Source: Gammaproteobacteria bacterium
GTDB taxonomy: Bacteria > Pseudomonadota > Gammaproteobacteria > VBWC01
Length of the DNA: 64,000 nucleotides
Direction: 5' to 3'
Assembly (NCBI GenBank): GCA_006218035.1
Contig: VBWC01000011.1
Coordinates: forward strand, 62,001-126,000
Each line of letters starts with the position of its first letter. Positions within the stretch are counted from its first letter, which is position 1. The notes below the pieces were generated by a model. That model saw only the letters and a program-made list of their open reading frames with translations, was not told where the DNA came from and did not search any database. Made by a program: the position numbers and the translations under genes. Shown piece by piece: positions 7,024 through 16,034 of the stretch.

Positions 7024-10000
7024 TCAGATTTTCCGGCGTTGCCATAAGTAGTAGATCAGCGGAATCACGAACAACGTCAGCACGGTTGACGCCAGTGTGC
7101 CGAACGCCATCGATACACCGAGCCCGCCGAACACGGGATCCATGATCAGGATGGAGCTGCCGGCGATAATGGCCAGCGCGGTCAGCAGGATCGGCCGCGC
7201 ACGCACCGCGCCTGCTTCGCGCACGGCATCCTCCAGGCTCGCGCCTTGCGCGCGATAAGCCAGAATGAAATCGATCAGCAGAAGAGAATTACGCACGACG
7301 ATACCGGCCAGCGCGATCATGCCGATCATCGACGTCGCCGTGAACGGCTGTTGTGTAATCCAGTGACCGGGAAATATGCCGATCATCGTCAACGGGATCG
7401 CGCCCATCACGATCAACGGCAGGATGAAGCCGCCATAGTACGCAACGAGCAGCAGATAGATCAGTACCAGCGCGACGATGAACGCGGCACCGAGATCACG
7501 GAATACATCCAGCGTCAGGCGCATCTCGCCATCCCATAACAACTGGTAACCGAAGGTGTTGTCGGGAACCGAGCGCGTGAAGCCCATTCCGCCAGTGGTC
7601 AGGCGTGAACCCGCGGCGACATCCACGCCATCAAGCTGCGCGTCCATCGCGAGCAGCGGATAGACCTGCGAACGTGTCGCCGGTTCGGCGCTGACATAGG
7701 CGACCGGGTTCATGTCCTTGGTATATATCGGCCTGTCAGCCACAACTTCCTCGATCCGTGCCACGGCTGCCGCAGGAATCTGATCGCCCCTGTCATTGGT
7801 GATGAAAAGGCGGTCGAAGTCGCGCGGCGCGATACGAAAATGCCGCGGCATTTGAATGCGGATCGGCACCGGTTCACGTGCGGTGGGTACCTGAAGCTTG
7901 CCTATGTCATGGCCGCCGACGAAGTTTCGCATGAGCTCGCCGAGCTGACCGGCGTCCACACCGGCAAGCGCCGCCTTTTCCTTGTCGACCATCACGCGGT
8001 ATTCGATCTGGTCGTCGCCCACGGAATCGTCATGATCGACGACATCCCATGTTGCGGAAAACTGCTGTCTGACGCGCCGGGCGATGTCGCGTATCCTGTC
8101 ATAATCCGGCCCGTAAACTTCAGCGAGAAAGGTCGCCCGCACCGGCGGGCCAGGCGGATCCTCGACGAGTTTTATGTTCGCGTCCGGCCATGCCGCGTAT
8201 ACCGGTTCAAGCTGTCGACGCAACTCAAGGACAATATCTTCCGATTGCATCCGGCGATCGCGTTTATCAACCAGGTTGACGCGTATTTCAGCGACATGCA
8301 TGCCGCGTTTGTTGACAGCGCCTCTCAGCATGCCGTTGAAATCGACCGGACCGGCGATGCCGACGTAGGTTTCGTAGTCGGTGATCACCGGTTGACGGCG
8401 CAGCACATTACCCACGTCACGGGCGACGGCGTCGGTAATTTCAAGCGGCGTGCCTTCCGGCATGTCGATGGTGATATTGAATGTGTTCTTGTCCGCCTTC
8501 GGCAGCATCTTCAATTCCACGGTGCCCGGTGTCGGCGGTCCATTGACACCGGCGGGCCGGACGAACTGCCACACAACCTGCCACATGGCGAGCATCATCA
8601 ACACGCCGGTCACTGCGAAAAAGATCGTGCGCCGGCGTCGCGAATCAAACAGCGGTGAAGATAACCGCGTATAAAGACGTTGCAACCAATCCGGTCCGCC
8701 GGCTTGCGTTGATTCGTGGCGAACCGTCTGGACAGGCAGCCAGCGCAACGCGATCCACGGCGTCAGCATGTAGGCGATGATCAACGATGCCAGCATCGCG
8801 ACCGGTACGTTGAACGGAATCGGCCCCATGTACGGTCCCATCATGCCGGTGACGAACGCCATCGGAATAAACGCAAGTATCACCGTTAACGTTGCCATGA
8901 TGGTCGGGGGGCCGGTTTCATTGGTCGCCTCGATAATGACACGGGCCTTGTCTGCGGCCGTGTCTGTTATCGTCGTCAGGCTCTTGGCCAGGTGCCGGTG
9001 GATATTTTCGACAACGACGATCGCATCATCCACGAGCAGGCCAAGAGACAGGATCAGCGCGAACAGCGTGATCCGGTTGATCGTCTGGTCGGCAAGCAGT
9101 CCTGCCGCGAGCACAATAAACAGTATCAGGGGAATGTTCAGCGTGACTATGGAGGCTTCGCGCCAGCCAAGAAACACCAACAGGATGACGATAACGCTGG
9201 CGATCGCCATGCCCAGATGCTCGATCAGCATGTTGACGGCGGCGTTGGCCTCCGCGCCGGAGTCGCGTGTGACGGTGACCATCACGTCATCGGGAATGAA
9301 GTCGCCCTGCAGCGCAGCAACGCGATCACGGATACGCCCGGCGATCGCCACGGCGTTTGTGCCGCGCTTCTTGGCCAGCGTCAGCGTAACGGCCGCATGT
9401 TCCGGCTCGCTGGCGGAAGCGAGACCGGTTTTGGATGCTCCACCGAAACCGATACGATGCACATGCCCGATTTCCCCGACGCCGTCGCGTATGTCCGCGA
9501 CATCACTTAGATACACCAGTCGGTTATTGCGCGCGGCGACCACAATGTTCTCGATGTCACTGACCGAAGCGAGAGCGCCCTTGAGCCGGATGGTTTTTAC
9601 GCGATTGGCGTCAACCGCGTAACCGGTAGGCAGGTCGCTGTTCTCCACGCCGAGGCGCTTGTGCAGCGTGGTCAGTGATACCTCGTGCGCCTCAAGCCGC
9701 GCGGGATCGATCTCGACCGTGATCTGACGGTTACGCCCGCCGATCACGTCCAGCACCGACACGCCGGGCACCTGGGCCAGCTGCTCCCTGACGCGGTCGG
9801 CGAGTTCCTTGAGGGCTAGTTCGTTATGCGTATCGCTCGATAATGTAATCGCGACGATTGGCACGTCATCGACGTCGAGCGGTTTGACGAGCGGCTCGGA
9901 TGCGCCCGGTGGAATCCGGTCAAGGTTATGCATCATGCGGTCATAGAGTTTGACGAGGCTGGCTTCCTTGTCCTCGCCGACATTAAATTGCACCGTCACG

Positions 10001-10290
10001 ATGCCAAGTGAATCCAGCGCCATGCCGAACGTGTGATCGACGCCTGGCATTTCACGCAACACCATCTCCATCGGCCGGACCACAAGATTCAATATTTCCT
10101 CTACGGTCGCGCCCGGCATCGATACAGAAACATTTGCCGTTGGTACATCGATCTGCGGATTTTCCTCGCGCGGCGTTACAAACAGCGCGACGAGGCCGAC
10201 CAGAAAGATCACGAGGCTCAATAGCGGCGTGATATGCGAGCTCATCGCGGCGCGCCCCAGCCGGCCCGCGATGTTGAGTTTGTCACTCAT
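7024..10290 (-). CDS. RND efflux transporter permease (HAE1/AcrB-like)
   Basis: The 1088-residue inner-membrane protein has RND architecture: TM1 at about residues 20-40, a large periplasmic loop, a TM2-6 block near residues 350-520, a second loop, and a C-terminal TM block. The proton-relay region LILSLGLLVDDAIVVVENIHRH contains the paired aspartates of TM4. The porter-domain start NVSVSMPGATVEEILNLVVRPME is typical. The last segment (GGLGVSMAFGTLASTVLTLFVIPLIYYLW) closes the fold. It overlaps the adaptor gene upstream by 8 nt and is followed after 33 nt by DUF2892 and ArsR genes. Substrate cannot be read from sequence. The operon context suggests sulfide- or persulfide-linked stress. No outer-membrane channel gene is present nearby. 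Confidence 0.95.
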   Translation of the reverse strand: MSDKLNIAGRLGRAAMSSHITPLLSLVIFLVGLVALFVTPREENPQIDVPTANVSVSMPGATVEEILNLVVRPMEMVLREMPGVDHTFGMALDSLGIVTVQFNVGEDKEASLVKLYDRMMHNLDRIPPGASEPLVKPLDVDDVPIVAITLSSDTHNELALKELADRVREQLAQVPGVSVLDVIGGRNRQITVEIDPARLEAHEVSLTTLHKRLGVENSDLPTGYAVDANRVKTIRLKGALASVSDIENIVVAARNNRLVYLSDVADIRDGVGEIGHVHRIGFGGASKTGLASASEPEHAAVTLTLAKKRGTNAVAIAGRIRDRVAALQGDFIPDDVMVTVTRDSGAEANAAVNMLIEHLGMAIASVIVILLVFLGWREASIVTLNIPLILFIVLAAGLLADQTINRITLFALILSLGLLVDDAIVVVENIHRHLAKSLTTITDTAADKARVIIEATNETGPPTIMATLTVILAFIPMAFVTGMMGPYMGPIPFNVPVAMLASLIIAYMLTPWIALRWLPVQTVRHESTQAGGPDWLQRLYTRLSSPLFDSRRRRTIFFAVTGVLMMLAMWQVVWQFVRPAGVNGPPTPGTVELKMLPKADKNTFNITIDMPEGTPLEITDAVARDVGNVLRRQPVITDYETYVGIAGPVDFNGMLRGAVNKRGMHVAEIRVNLVDKRDRRMQSEDIVLELRRQLEPVYAAWPDANIKLVEDPPGPPVRATFLAEVYGPDYDRIRDIARRVRQQFSATWDVVDHDDSVGDDQIEYRVMVDKEKAALAGVDAGQLGELMRNFVGGHDIGKLQVPTAREPVPIRIQMPRHFRIAPRDFDRLFITNDRGDQIPAAAVARIEEVVADRPIYTKDMNPVAYVSAEPATRSQVYPLLAMDAQLDGVDVAAGSRLTTGGMGFTRSVPDNTFGYQLLWDGEMRLTLDVFRDLGAAFIVALVLIYLLLVAYYGGFILPLIVMGAIPLTMIGIFPGHWITQQPFTATSMIGMIALAGIVVRNSLLLIDFILAYRAQGASLEDAVREAGAVRARPILLTALAIIAGSSILIMDPVFGGLGVSMAFGTLASTVLTLFVIPLIYYLWQRRKI

Positions 10291-11476
10291 TGCTGTCCTG
10301 TCCAGGAACTGGCGTTGCGCTCTGAGGTAATGGGGCGGGTATCGCTGCTTCTATGCGATCGCCGGTACGCAACGTCGCGGTGTTGGTGATCGCAATGCGA
10401 TCGTTTGCGCTCAATCCAGCGACGATTTCTGTCTGATCCTGCCAATGGCGTCCGGTGCGCACCATGCGAAAGTGCGCAATGGCGTTTTCGTCGACGAGAT
10501 ACACACCCGGGATGTCCGAGCGCTCGATGATCGCGCTGTTCGGTATTGCGATGCCGGTCTTTTCGCCAACCGGGAATTCCACGCGGGCGAACATGCCGGC
10601 GCGTAGATCGCTGACATCACTCAGTACCACCTTGACCAGATAGCGGTAAGTCCCCGTCTCGCCGGAGCGCACGACACGGGTTACCGTGCCGGAACCCTGT
10701 TTTCGCAGCGCGTCTATCGAAACCTGGACCTTATCGCCGGGGTTGATCTGATTGACGTAACTCTCCTTGATAAATGTCTCGACCTCGATGTTTGACGGAT
10801 CCTCAATAGTCAGTATCGGCGCGCCCGGTGTTGCCATGTCGCCATTTTGCTTATGCTTGGTTACCACGACGCCGGTGACGGGCGAGCGGATGTCCGTGTA
10901 CTCAAGTTGTGCGCGTATCTGGCTGGTGGCGGCGTCGGCGGCATGGACGCTTTCGCGCGTGACGTCATAACGCAGCCGCGCCTGTTCGACGGCGCGTTCG
11001 GATATCGCCTTTTGGGCAAGCAGCTTCTGATGACGCTCAAGATCGGCACGCGCTTCTTCAGACTGTGCGCGTGCCTCCGAAAGGCGCGCCTGCACTTCAT
11101 TCAACCGGTTGGTAATTTCGGTGGCATCGATCGTCAGCAGACGCTGTCCCGTTGTCACAGCCTGACCTTCGCGCACCGCAAGATTGCGTATCTCGCCGAG
11201 TAAGCGTGACGCGATGTCAACGCGCCCGTTGGCTACGAGCGTCCCGGCTGTCGTATAGGTTTCCGGGATTGCCTGCGCAATAACGTTGATGACGTCGGCT
11301 GTCACGGTTATTGCCACCGGCTTACTTTCGTTGTCCGTCCCGGTGCCGCATCCGCCGGTCAACAACGTGACGACGATAACGGCGGCGAGGCCGGCGATCG
11401 CAAGTCGCCCCGGGGAGTGTTGATCCGGATTTCTCGTTGAGCCGGAGAATTCCTGTTGCCTGTCAGAAGCTCTCAT
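10283..11476 (-). CDS. RND periplasmic adaptor (membrane fusion protein), putative lipoprotein
   Basis: The 397-residue HlyD/AcrA-type adaptor bridges an RND pump and an outer-membrane channel. A hydrophobic segment at about residues 27-44 ends LLTGGCG, a plausible though non-ideal lipobox. The barrel-sandwich halves flank a coiled-coil hairpin (about residues 115-170, RLSEARAQSEEARADLERHQ region). The second half-lipoyl motif reads YTDIRSPVTGVVVTKHKQNGD. Beta-barrel and membrane-proximal domains follow, up to the polar, proline-rich tail. It is the first gene of the operon, about 44 nt downstream of the predicted transcription start, and overlaps the pump gene by 8 nt. Confidence 0.94.
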   Translation of the reverse strand: MRASDRQQEFSGSTRNPDQHSPGRLAIAGLAAVIVVTLLTGGCGTGTDNESKPVAITVTADVINVIAQAIPETYTTAGTLVANGRVDIASRLLGEIRNLAVREGQAVTTGQRLLTIDATEITNRLNEVQARLSEARAQSEEARADLERHQKLLAQKAISERAVEQARLRYDVTRESVHAADAATSQIRAQLEYTDIRSPVTGVVVTKHKQNGDMATPGAPILTIEDPSNIEVETFIKESYVNQINPGDKVQVSIDALRKQGSGTVTRVVRSGETGTYRYLVKVVLSDVSDLRAGMFARVEFPVGEKTGIAIPNSAIIERSDIPGVYLVDENAIAHFRMVRTGRHWQDQTEIVAGLSANDRIAITNTATLRTGDRIEAAIPAPLPQSATPVPGQDSNE

Positions 11477-11526
11477 GGCCGGGGTTCCCTGTTGGATATG
11501 AATTGAAAAACTGGCGGACCAGATCC

Positions 11527-11555
11527 ACTATATTAGTATTATCTAATATAGTAAA
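11527..11555 (-). promoter_or_regulatory. Promoter with overlapping ArsR-type operator for the RND operon
   Basis: ACTATATTAG (11527-11536) and CTAATATAGT (11543-11552) form a perfect 10-bp inverted repeat around TATTAT. On the minus strand a -35 box TTTACT (11550-11555) and a -10 box TATAGT (11527-11532) are 17 nt apart, so the dyad fills the spacer and -10 region. AT-rich dyads of this kind are the operators of BigR/SqrR-like ArsR repressors, and such a regulator is encoded in the same operon. Binding by that regulator is inferred. Confidence 0.8.
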
Positions 11556-11741
11556 GCGTGATTTTCGATAGCGCTGCTACCGGGCAGGGTTGTTTCGCGC
11601 GATCTTCCCGATCGTATAACGGAGGTGCCGCAGGTTGACGACCCTGCGCCGATCTCGTTCTATCGCGAGGGCGGAATGTTTACAGCGTGGCTGCGGCGTG
11701 CGCCGAAATTCTGCCGAATCGTTCTCGTGCCCTGACTGGCG

Positions 11742-12536
11742 TTAATGCCGCGCGGAGTCATCGATGGTGAATGCCGGGAAACCCTTGTCATAGGCGGCAT
11801 GGTGACGAATCTGCCGGGCGCCTTCCTCGTAGAAAAAAATGTCCAGCCCCTCGGACAGCAGTTTGACGCAGTCGTCCAGTGACGCATAACCGAAACCGGA
11901 CGTCGCATTTACATCAATCAAATACCACTCTGCCCCGATGACCCAATCCAGTCCGCCCCAGACCAGGCCGAAATCACCCAGCACTTTTCTGCCAAGCGCG
12001 GAAATAGTGTCGGGAATGTCGATACTCTTGCGCGTCAGTTCGTCTGCGCCGATAAACTTGCCGAGCTGTATATGGCCGTAGCATTTTACGACCTGCCCGG
12101 TGACGCGTTCCTGCGCCAACAGGTCGGCATGCGCGAAGGGATTAACGACGCTGTTATTGCTGCCCGAGGTCCGCTTGAAGACAAAGTCTTCGAGCAAATC
12201 TTCGGCACGTACGGTGTCCGGCGTCGGAATTTCGTGCTCCAGGCAGTAGTTGTGCAACATCCACTTGTTCTTGCTGCGCTGCCTGACCTGTTCGCTTGGA
12301 TAGACCGAGTATTCCTGTTCGATCAGCGCCGTCGGTAATTCCGAATTCCGGACCAGGATCAGCGAGTCCTTCTCCGGCCGGTGTTCGGCACGTAGCGGGT
12401 AGGTAAAGCTCTCGACAGCATACTGCTTCTGCCGGGCGATAACGCCGATCGCCCGATCGAAAACCGAGTCTCTTACCTTTCCGTGATAAAGCAGCGAAAT
12501 GGGTCGCATCAGGGCCTCGCTGGCAGTTGTTTTCAT
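11742..12536 (-). CDS. ATP-grasp-like protein of unknown function
   Basis: The 264-residue soluble protein starts at ATG 12536, which has an AAGGACGA ribosome binding site; a longer reading from 12680 was rejected. Features fit an ATP-grasp ligase fold: an N-domain ending KNKWMLHNYCLEHEIPTPDT, a nucleotide-lysine strand DFVFKRTSGSNN, and a C-terminal LVWGGLDWVIGAEWYLIDVNATSGFG. In that last segment the aspartate and asparagine (DVNATSGF) correspond to metal-binding residues of RimK/carboxylate-amine ligases. The substrate is unknown. It is divergently oriented from the membrane-protein gene next to mpl and has no obvious partner, so it is probably a monocistron. Confidence 0.75.
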   Translation of the reverse strand: MKTTASEALMRPISLLYHGKVRDSVFDRAIGVIARQKQYAVESFTYPLRAEHRPEKDSLILVRNSELPTALIEQEYSVYPSEQVRQRSKNKWMLHNYCLEHEIPTPDTVRAEDLLEDFVFKRTSGSNNSVVNPFAHADLLAQERVTGQVVKCYGHIQLGKFIGADELTRKSIDIPDTISALGRKVLGDFGLVWGGLDWVIGAEWYLIDVNATSGFGYASLDDCVKLLSEGLDIFFYEEGARQIRHHAAYDKGFPAFTIDDSARH

Positions 12537-12673
12537 GGCGTCGTCCTTGTCACGCGGTATTCGCACAAGCGGCGCACCGCTCTGCTGCGAGTATACGTCA
12601 GCAGTGGTATTACACGATACGATGGTCCGTGTTAACGTGTTATCCGTCTGGACACAATACAATATCGGTCGAA

Positions 12674-13189
12674 ATGACACGCATTCTCCATACTGTGATC
12701 GACATCTGCCTGCTGCGCGCCGGCCCGCAGGATTTGCCGGGATCGTCGGCAGTGTTTGGGCCGACGCTGGCGGCGTACGCCTGCACCAGCTGGCTGGTAG
12801 CAGCGATTGAACTCGGCGGGACGAACGCGTTATGGCTCGCCGTCGCCGATGTCGTCATGCTCATCGTGCTGGTGCATTTCGTACTGTTGGTGCGGAATTT
12901 CCCGCATCGGCAGCTTCAGACGCTGACCGCGTTGATGGCGTGTGGCGCGTTGTTCGGCGCCATCGGCTGGATTTTGCTGCTGTGGCGCGACGGCGTGGGT
13001 GACGAGATCGAGGCCTTGGTCCTGCCGACGTTGCTGTTGATGACATTGACCTTGTGGAATCTCATCGTGACAGGCCATATTCTGCGTCACGCATTGTCGA
13101 CTTCGCTGTTTAACGGTATCTTGCTGTCCATTCTGTATATGCTGATTTCACTGACGATCTACGAAACGGTGTTTACGCCCCCGGCCTGA
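12674..13189 (+). CDS. Four-helix inner-membrane protein upstream of mpl
   Basis: The 171-residue protein has four predicted membrane segments at about residues 26-43, 50-70, 86-103 and 112-165 (the last possibly two helices). The N-terminal stretch LLRAGPQDLPGS is distinctive. The ATG at 12674 is preferred because upstream sequence in the longer frame is not protein-like. It ends one nucleotide before the mpl start, so it is translated from the same message. Similar unknown membrane proteins accompany mpl in some Gammaproteobacteria (from memory). A cell-envelope role is plausible but unproven. Confidence 0.7.
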   Translation: MTRILHTVIDICLLRAGPQDLPGSSAVFGPTLAAYACTSWLVAAIELGGTNALWLAVADVVMLIVLVHFVLLVRNFPHRQLQTLTALMACGALFGAIGWILLLWRDGVGDEIEALVLPTLLLMTLTLWNLIVTGHILRHALSTSLFNGILLSILYMLISLTIYETVFTPPA

Positions 13190-13190
13190 C

Positions 13191-14564
13191 ATGCACATAC
13201 ATATTCTCGGCATCTGCGGCACATTCATGGGCGGCCTTGCGATACTCGCACGTCAGCTGGGGTATCGCGTTACCGGCTCGGATGCGAATGTCTATCCGCC
13301 GATGAGCACGCAACTCGAACAGGCAGGCATTGAGTTGATGGAAGGGTATCACGCTGCTCACCTCGAGCCGGTGCCTGATCTGGTGGTGATCGGCAACGCG
13401 TTGTCGCGCGGTAATCCGGCCATCGAGCATGTGCTCGCCAACGGTCTGGCCTATATGTCCGGGCCCGAATTCCTGTCGCATCATGTGCTGCACGGTCGCT
13501 GGGTGCTGGCCGTGGCGGGGACGCACGGCAAGACGACCACCTCGACGATGCTGGCGTGGATACTGGAATATGCCGGGTTGTCGCCGGGTTTCCTGATCGG
13601 CGGCGTACCGCTGGATTTCGGCCTGTCGGCACGCCTCGGCGAGGCGCCTTTTTTTGTCGTCGAGGCCGATGAATACGACACGGCCTTTTTCGACAAGCGT
13701 TCAAAATTCGTTCATTACCGGCCGCGCACGCTCGTCATGAACAATCTCGAATATGATCACGCGGACATATTTTCGGATATCGCCGCGATCAAACAGCAAT
13801 TCCATCATCTGGTGCGTATCGTCCCCGGTAACGGACTGATTATCACGCCCGCTGCCGATGCCAACCTGAACGATGTACTGGCCAAGGGCTGCTGGACGCC
13901 TGTCGAACGGTTTCTGGCGCCCGGTGGTGATATCACGCCAGGCGCGTGGCGGGTCGACAACTTCACACCGGATGGCGGTGCGTTCGATGTCTGTCTGGGC
14001 AACGACAGGCTGGGCCGGGTGAACTGGCCACTGACTGGCCATCACAATATGGAGAATGCGCTCGCCGCAATCGCTGCGGCGCGGCATGCGGGCGTCGCGC
14101 CAAAGCACGCGATTGACGCATTAAGCCATTTCCGCGGCGTCAAGCGACGCATGGAAGAACGTGGCAACGTCGACGGTATCACCATCTATGATGATTTCGC
14201 GCACCACCCGACGGCCATTGCGAAGACCCTCGACGGCCTGCGCAAGCGTGTCGACGGCGCGCGCATCGTCGCGGTGCTGGAGCCGCGCTCCAACACCATG
14301 CGTCTCGGTGTGCACAAGCATACCCTCGCACCGTCGCTGAACGCGGCTGATCGCGTGCTGCTGTTCCAGCCCCCCGATCTGGGCTGGCCGCTGGACTCTA
14401 TCGCGCGCGAACTGGGTGACAAGGGGCAGGTATTCGAAACCGTACCGGCGATCGTCGATCACATCAAGGCAATCGCACGTCCGGGTGACCATATACTCAT
14501 CATGAGCAACGGCGCCTTCGGCGGCATTCATGATCTGTTGATAACAGCACTGGAAAAGCGATGA
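13191..14564 (+). CDS. mpl: UDP-N-acetylmuramate:L-alanyl-gamma-D-glutamyl-meso-diaminopimelate ligase
   Basis: The 457-residue Mur-ligase family enzyme recycles the murein tripeptide by joining it to UDP-MurNAc. The N-terminal HIHILGICGTFMGGLA loop, the ATP P-loop AGTHGKTTTSTMLAW (about residues 107-121), EADEYDTAFFDKRSKFVHY and the C-terminal DDFAHHPTAI motif are all characteristic of Mpl rather than MurC. It is cytosolic and of full length. It forms a tight cluster with the preceding membrane-protein gene (1-nt gap) and ubiX (4-nt overlap). Confidence 0.96.
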   Translation: MHIHILGICGTFMGGLAILARQLGYRVTGSDANVYPPMSTQLEQAGIELMEGYHAAHLEPVPDLVVIGNALSRGNPAIEHVLANGLAYMSGPEFLSHHVLHGRWVLAVAGTHGKTTTSTMLAWILEYAGLSPGFLIGGVPLDFGLSARLGEAPFFVVEADEYDTAFFDKRSKFVHYRPRTLVMNNLEYDHADIFSDIAAIKQQFHHLVRIVPGNGLIITPAADANLNDVLAKGCWTPVERFLAPGGDITPGAWRVDNFTPDGGAFDVCLGNDRLGRVNWPLTGHHNMENALAAIAAARHAGVAPKHAIDALSHFRGVKRRMEERGNVDGITIYDDFAHHPTAIAKTLDGLRKRVDGARIVAVLEPRSNTMRLGVHKHTLAPSLNAADRVLLFQPPDLGWPLDSIARELGDKGQVFETVPAIVDHIKAIARPGDHILIMSNGAFGGIHDLLITALEKR

Positions 14565-15187
14565 GCCGCAAACCGATCGCCCTGGCGATGACCGGCGCGT
14601 CCGGTGCGGCGTACGGTTTACGGCTGCTCGAATGTCTGTTACGGGCGGGCGAGCCGGTCTACCTGATGCTGTCGCAGCCCGGGCAGATCGTCATCGGCAT
14701 GGAGACCGATCTGAAACTGCCGGCACGGCCGAAGGAAATCGAGGAGTTTCTGTCGCGCCTTTATCAGGCGCAGCCGGGTCAACTGCGCGTCTTCGGCCGG
14801 GACCAGTGGACGGCGCCGGTCGCGAGCGGCTCGCACGCGCCCCGCGCGATGATTGTCTGTCCGTGCACCAGCGGTACGCTGGCATCGATAGCCAACGGCG
14901 CCAGCAAGGATCTGCTGGAGCGCGCCGCCGATGTGGTGCTGAAGGAACAGCGAAAACTGATATTGGTATTGCGCGAAACGCCGCTATCCGCGATACATCT
15001 GGAGAATGCGCTGAAGCTCGCCCGGCTGGGCGTCACCATCATGCCGGCCTGTCCGGGATTCTATAACCTGCCGCAGTCGGTCAATGACCTGGTCGATTTT
15101 ATGGTGGCGCGCGTGCTCGATCATCTGGACATCGAGCACGCGCTGATCCCGCGTTGGGGTGGCGAGACTGAAACGTATCTCGCCTAG
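14561..15187 (+). CDS. ubiX: Flavin prenyltransferase UbiX
   Basis: The 208-residue protein makes prenylated FMN, the cofactor used by UbiD in ubiquinone synthesis. The FMN-binding start MTGASGAAYGLRLLECLL, the PCTSGTLASIANGASKDLLERAADVVLKE core and the RETPLSAIHLENALKLARLG segment are the family hallmarks. The ATG overlaps the mpl stop by 4 nt, so translation is coupled. The same mpl-ubiX adjacency is common in Gammaproteobacteria. It ends 12 nt from a convergent lipoprotein gene, with no clear terminator between. Confidence 0.97.
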   Translation: MSRKPIALAMTGASGAAYGLRLLECLLRAGEPVYLMLSQPGQIVIGMETDLKLPARPKEIEEFLSRLYQAQPGQLRVFGRDQWTAPVASGSHAPRAMIVCPCTSGTLASIANGASKDLLERAADVVLKEQRKLILVLRETPLSAIHLENALKLARLGVTIMPACPGFYNLPQSVNDLVDFMVARVLDHLDIEHALIPRWGGETETYLA

Positions 15188-15199
15188 ACGGGCCGCGAC

Positions 15200-15889
15200 C
15201 TATTCGCTGGGCCGGAACGACAACGCCATCTGGTTGAAGCGCTGCCATTTGCCGGCGCGTAGTTCCTGTTCGATACGGTACGATTGCGCCGGGTCCACCC
15301 TGGCCATGATGTTTGCAGCGCCGGCGTCGTAATTAATCAGGCAGAATACCAGGTAGTGACGCGTGGAACCGGTCATCGTCATGTCGTTCAGTTCCAGCGA
15401 ATCCAGCGCATAGACCGCATATATCGCCGCCTTGCCATTGATCCAGGTTTTCTTGAACGTCACTTGCTGTGGCGCTATGTTCTCGCTGCCGGCGATGGTT
15501 TGCATCTGGTTGTCGAAGACCCGTTGCGCCCATATCGGCAACAGTTCGCTTTCAAAATTTGCCGGGTGCTCAACGAACGTCGCGCTATAAAGATTGTTAT
15601 CCGATATCTGTGGCCCGATCACCGGTCCCTGTACCGGGCCGAATTCGACATAGGTCAGCCGTCCGCCGTCTCGCCCTTCGTTGACCTTCATGTACTGCCA
15701 CTCGGGAGATTTTTCCGCATAGGGCAGCGCGACAGTGAAGCTTTTGTCCGGCGCGGTATAGCGACCGTTGGCTACCATGCCCTTGAGATTCTTGCCGGCG
15801 GTTGCCACATGGTTTGCGCCGCCGGAGCTGGCACAACCCGCGACAAACAGAATTCCCAACCACATCAATACCACTGCATAACGATGCAT
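15200..15889 (-). CDS. Putative lipoprotein of unknown function
   Basis: The 229-residue precursor starts at ATG 15889 with a GGGAG ribosome binding site; the longer start at 15940 adds non-signal sequence. Residues 2-18 form a signal peptide ending FVAGC, a good lipobox, so the mature protein is probably membrane-anchored in the periplasm. The mature part contains FTVALPYAEKSPEWQYMKVNEG and an ordered alpha/beta region, but I do not recognise the family. No catalytic motif is apparent. A 33-bp perfect palindrome lies 86 nt upstream of the start. Confidence 0.75.
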   Translation of the reverse strand: MHRYAVVLMWLGILFVAGCASSGGANHVATAGKNLKGMVANGRYTAPDKSFTVALPYAEKSPEWQYMKVNEGRDGGRLTYVEFGPVQGPVIGPQISDNNLYSATFVEHPANFESELLPIWAQRVFDNQMQTIAGSENIAPQQVTFKKTWINGKAAIYAVYALDSLELNDMTMTGSTRHYLVFCLINYDAGAANIMARVDPAQSYRIEQELRAGKWQRFNQMALSFRPSE

Positions 15890-15974
15890 CTGCTCCCTTC
15901 CCCTCATCACCAACAAACTCGAATATGCCAGTATCGGCACCGGAAATTTTTATTAAAGCATTCTACGCAATGCG

Positions 15975-16007
15975 GCTCCCATGCGGCAAAATTTGCCGCA
16001 TGGGAGC
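15975..16007. repeat. Perfect 33-bp palindrome
   Basis: Two exact 16-bp arms (GCTCCCATGCGGCAAA at 15975-15990 and its complement at 15992-16007) flank a single A. It lies between the DUF2237 gene and the lipoprotein gene, both on the minus strand. No T-run follows on the minus strand. It could be a terminator-like hairpin, an mRNA stabiliser, or a protein-binding site for the lipoprotein gene. Confidence 0.85.
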
Positions 16008-16034
16008 GATAACTGTATGGGTCGGAAGAAAAAA

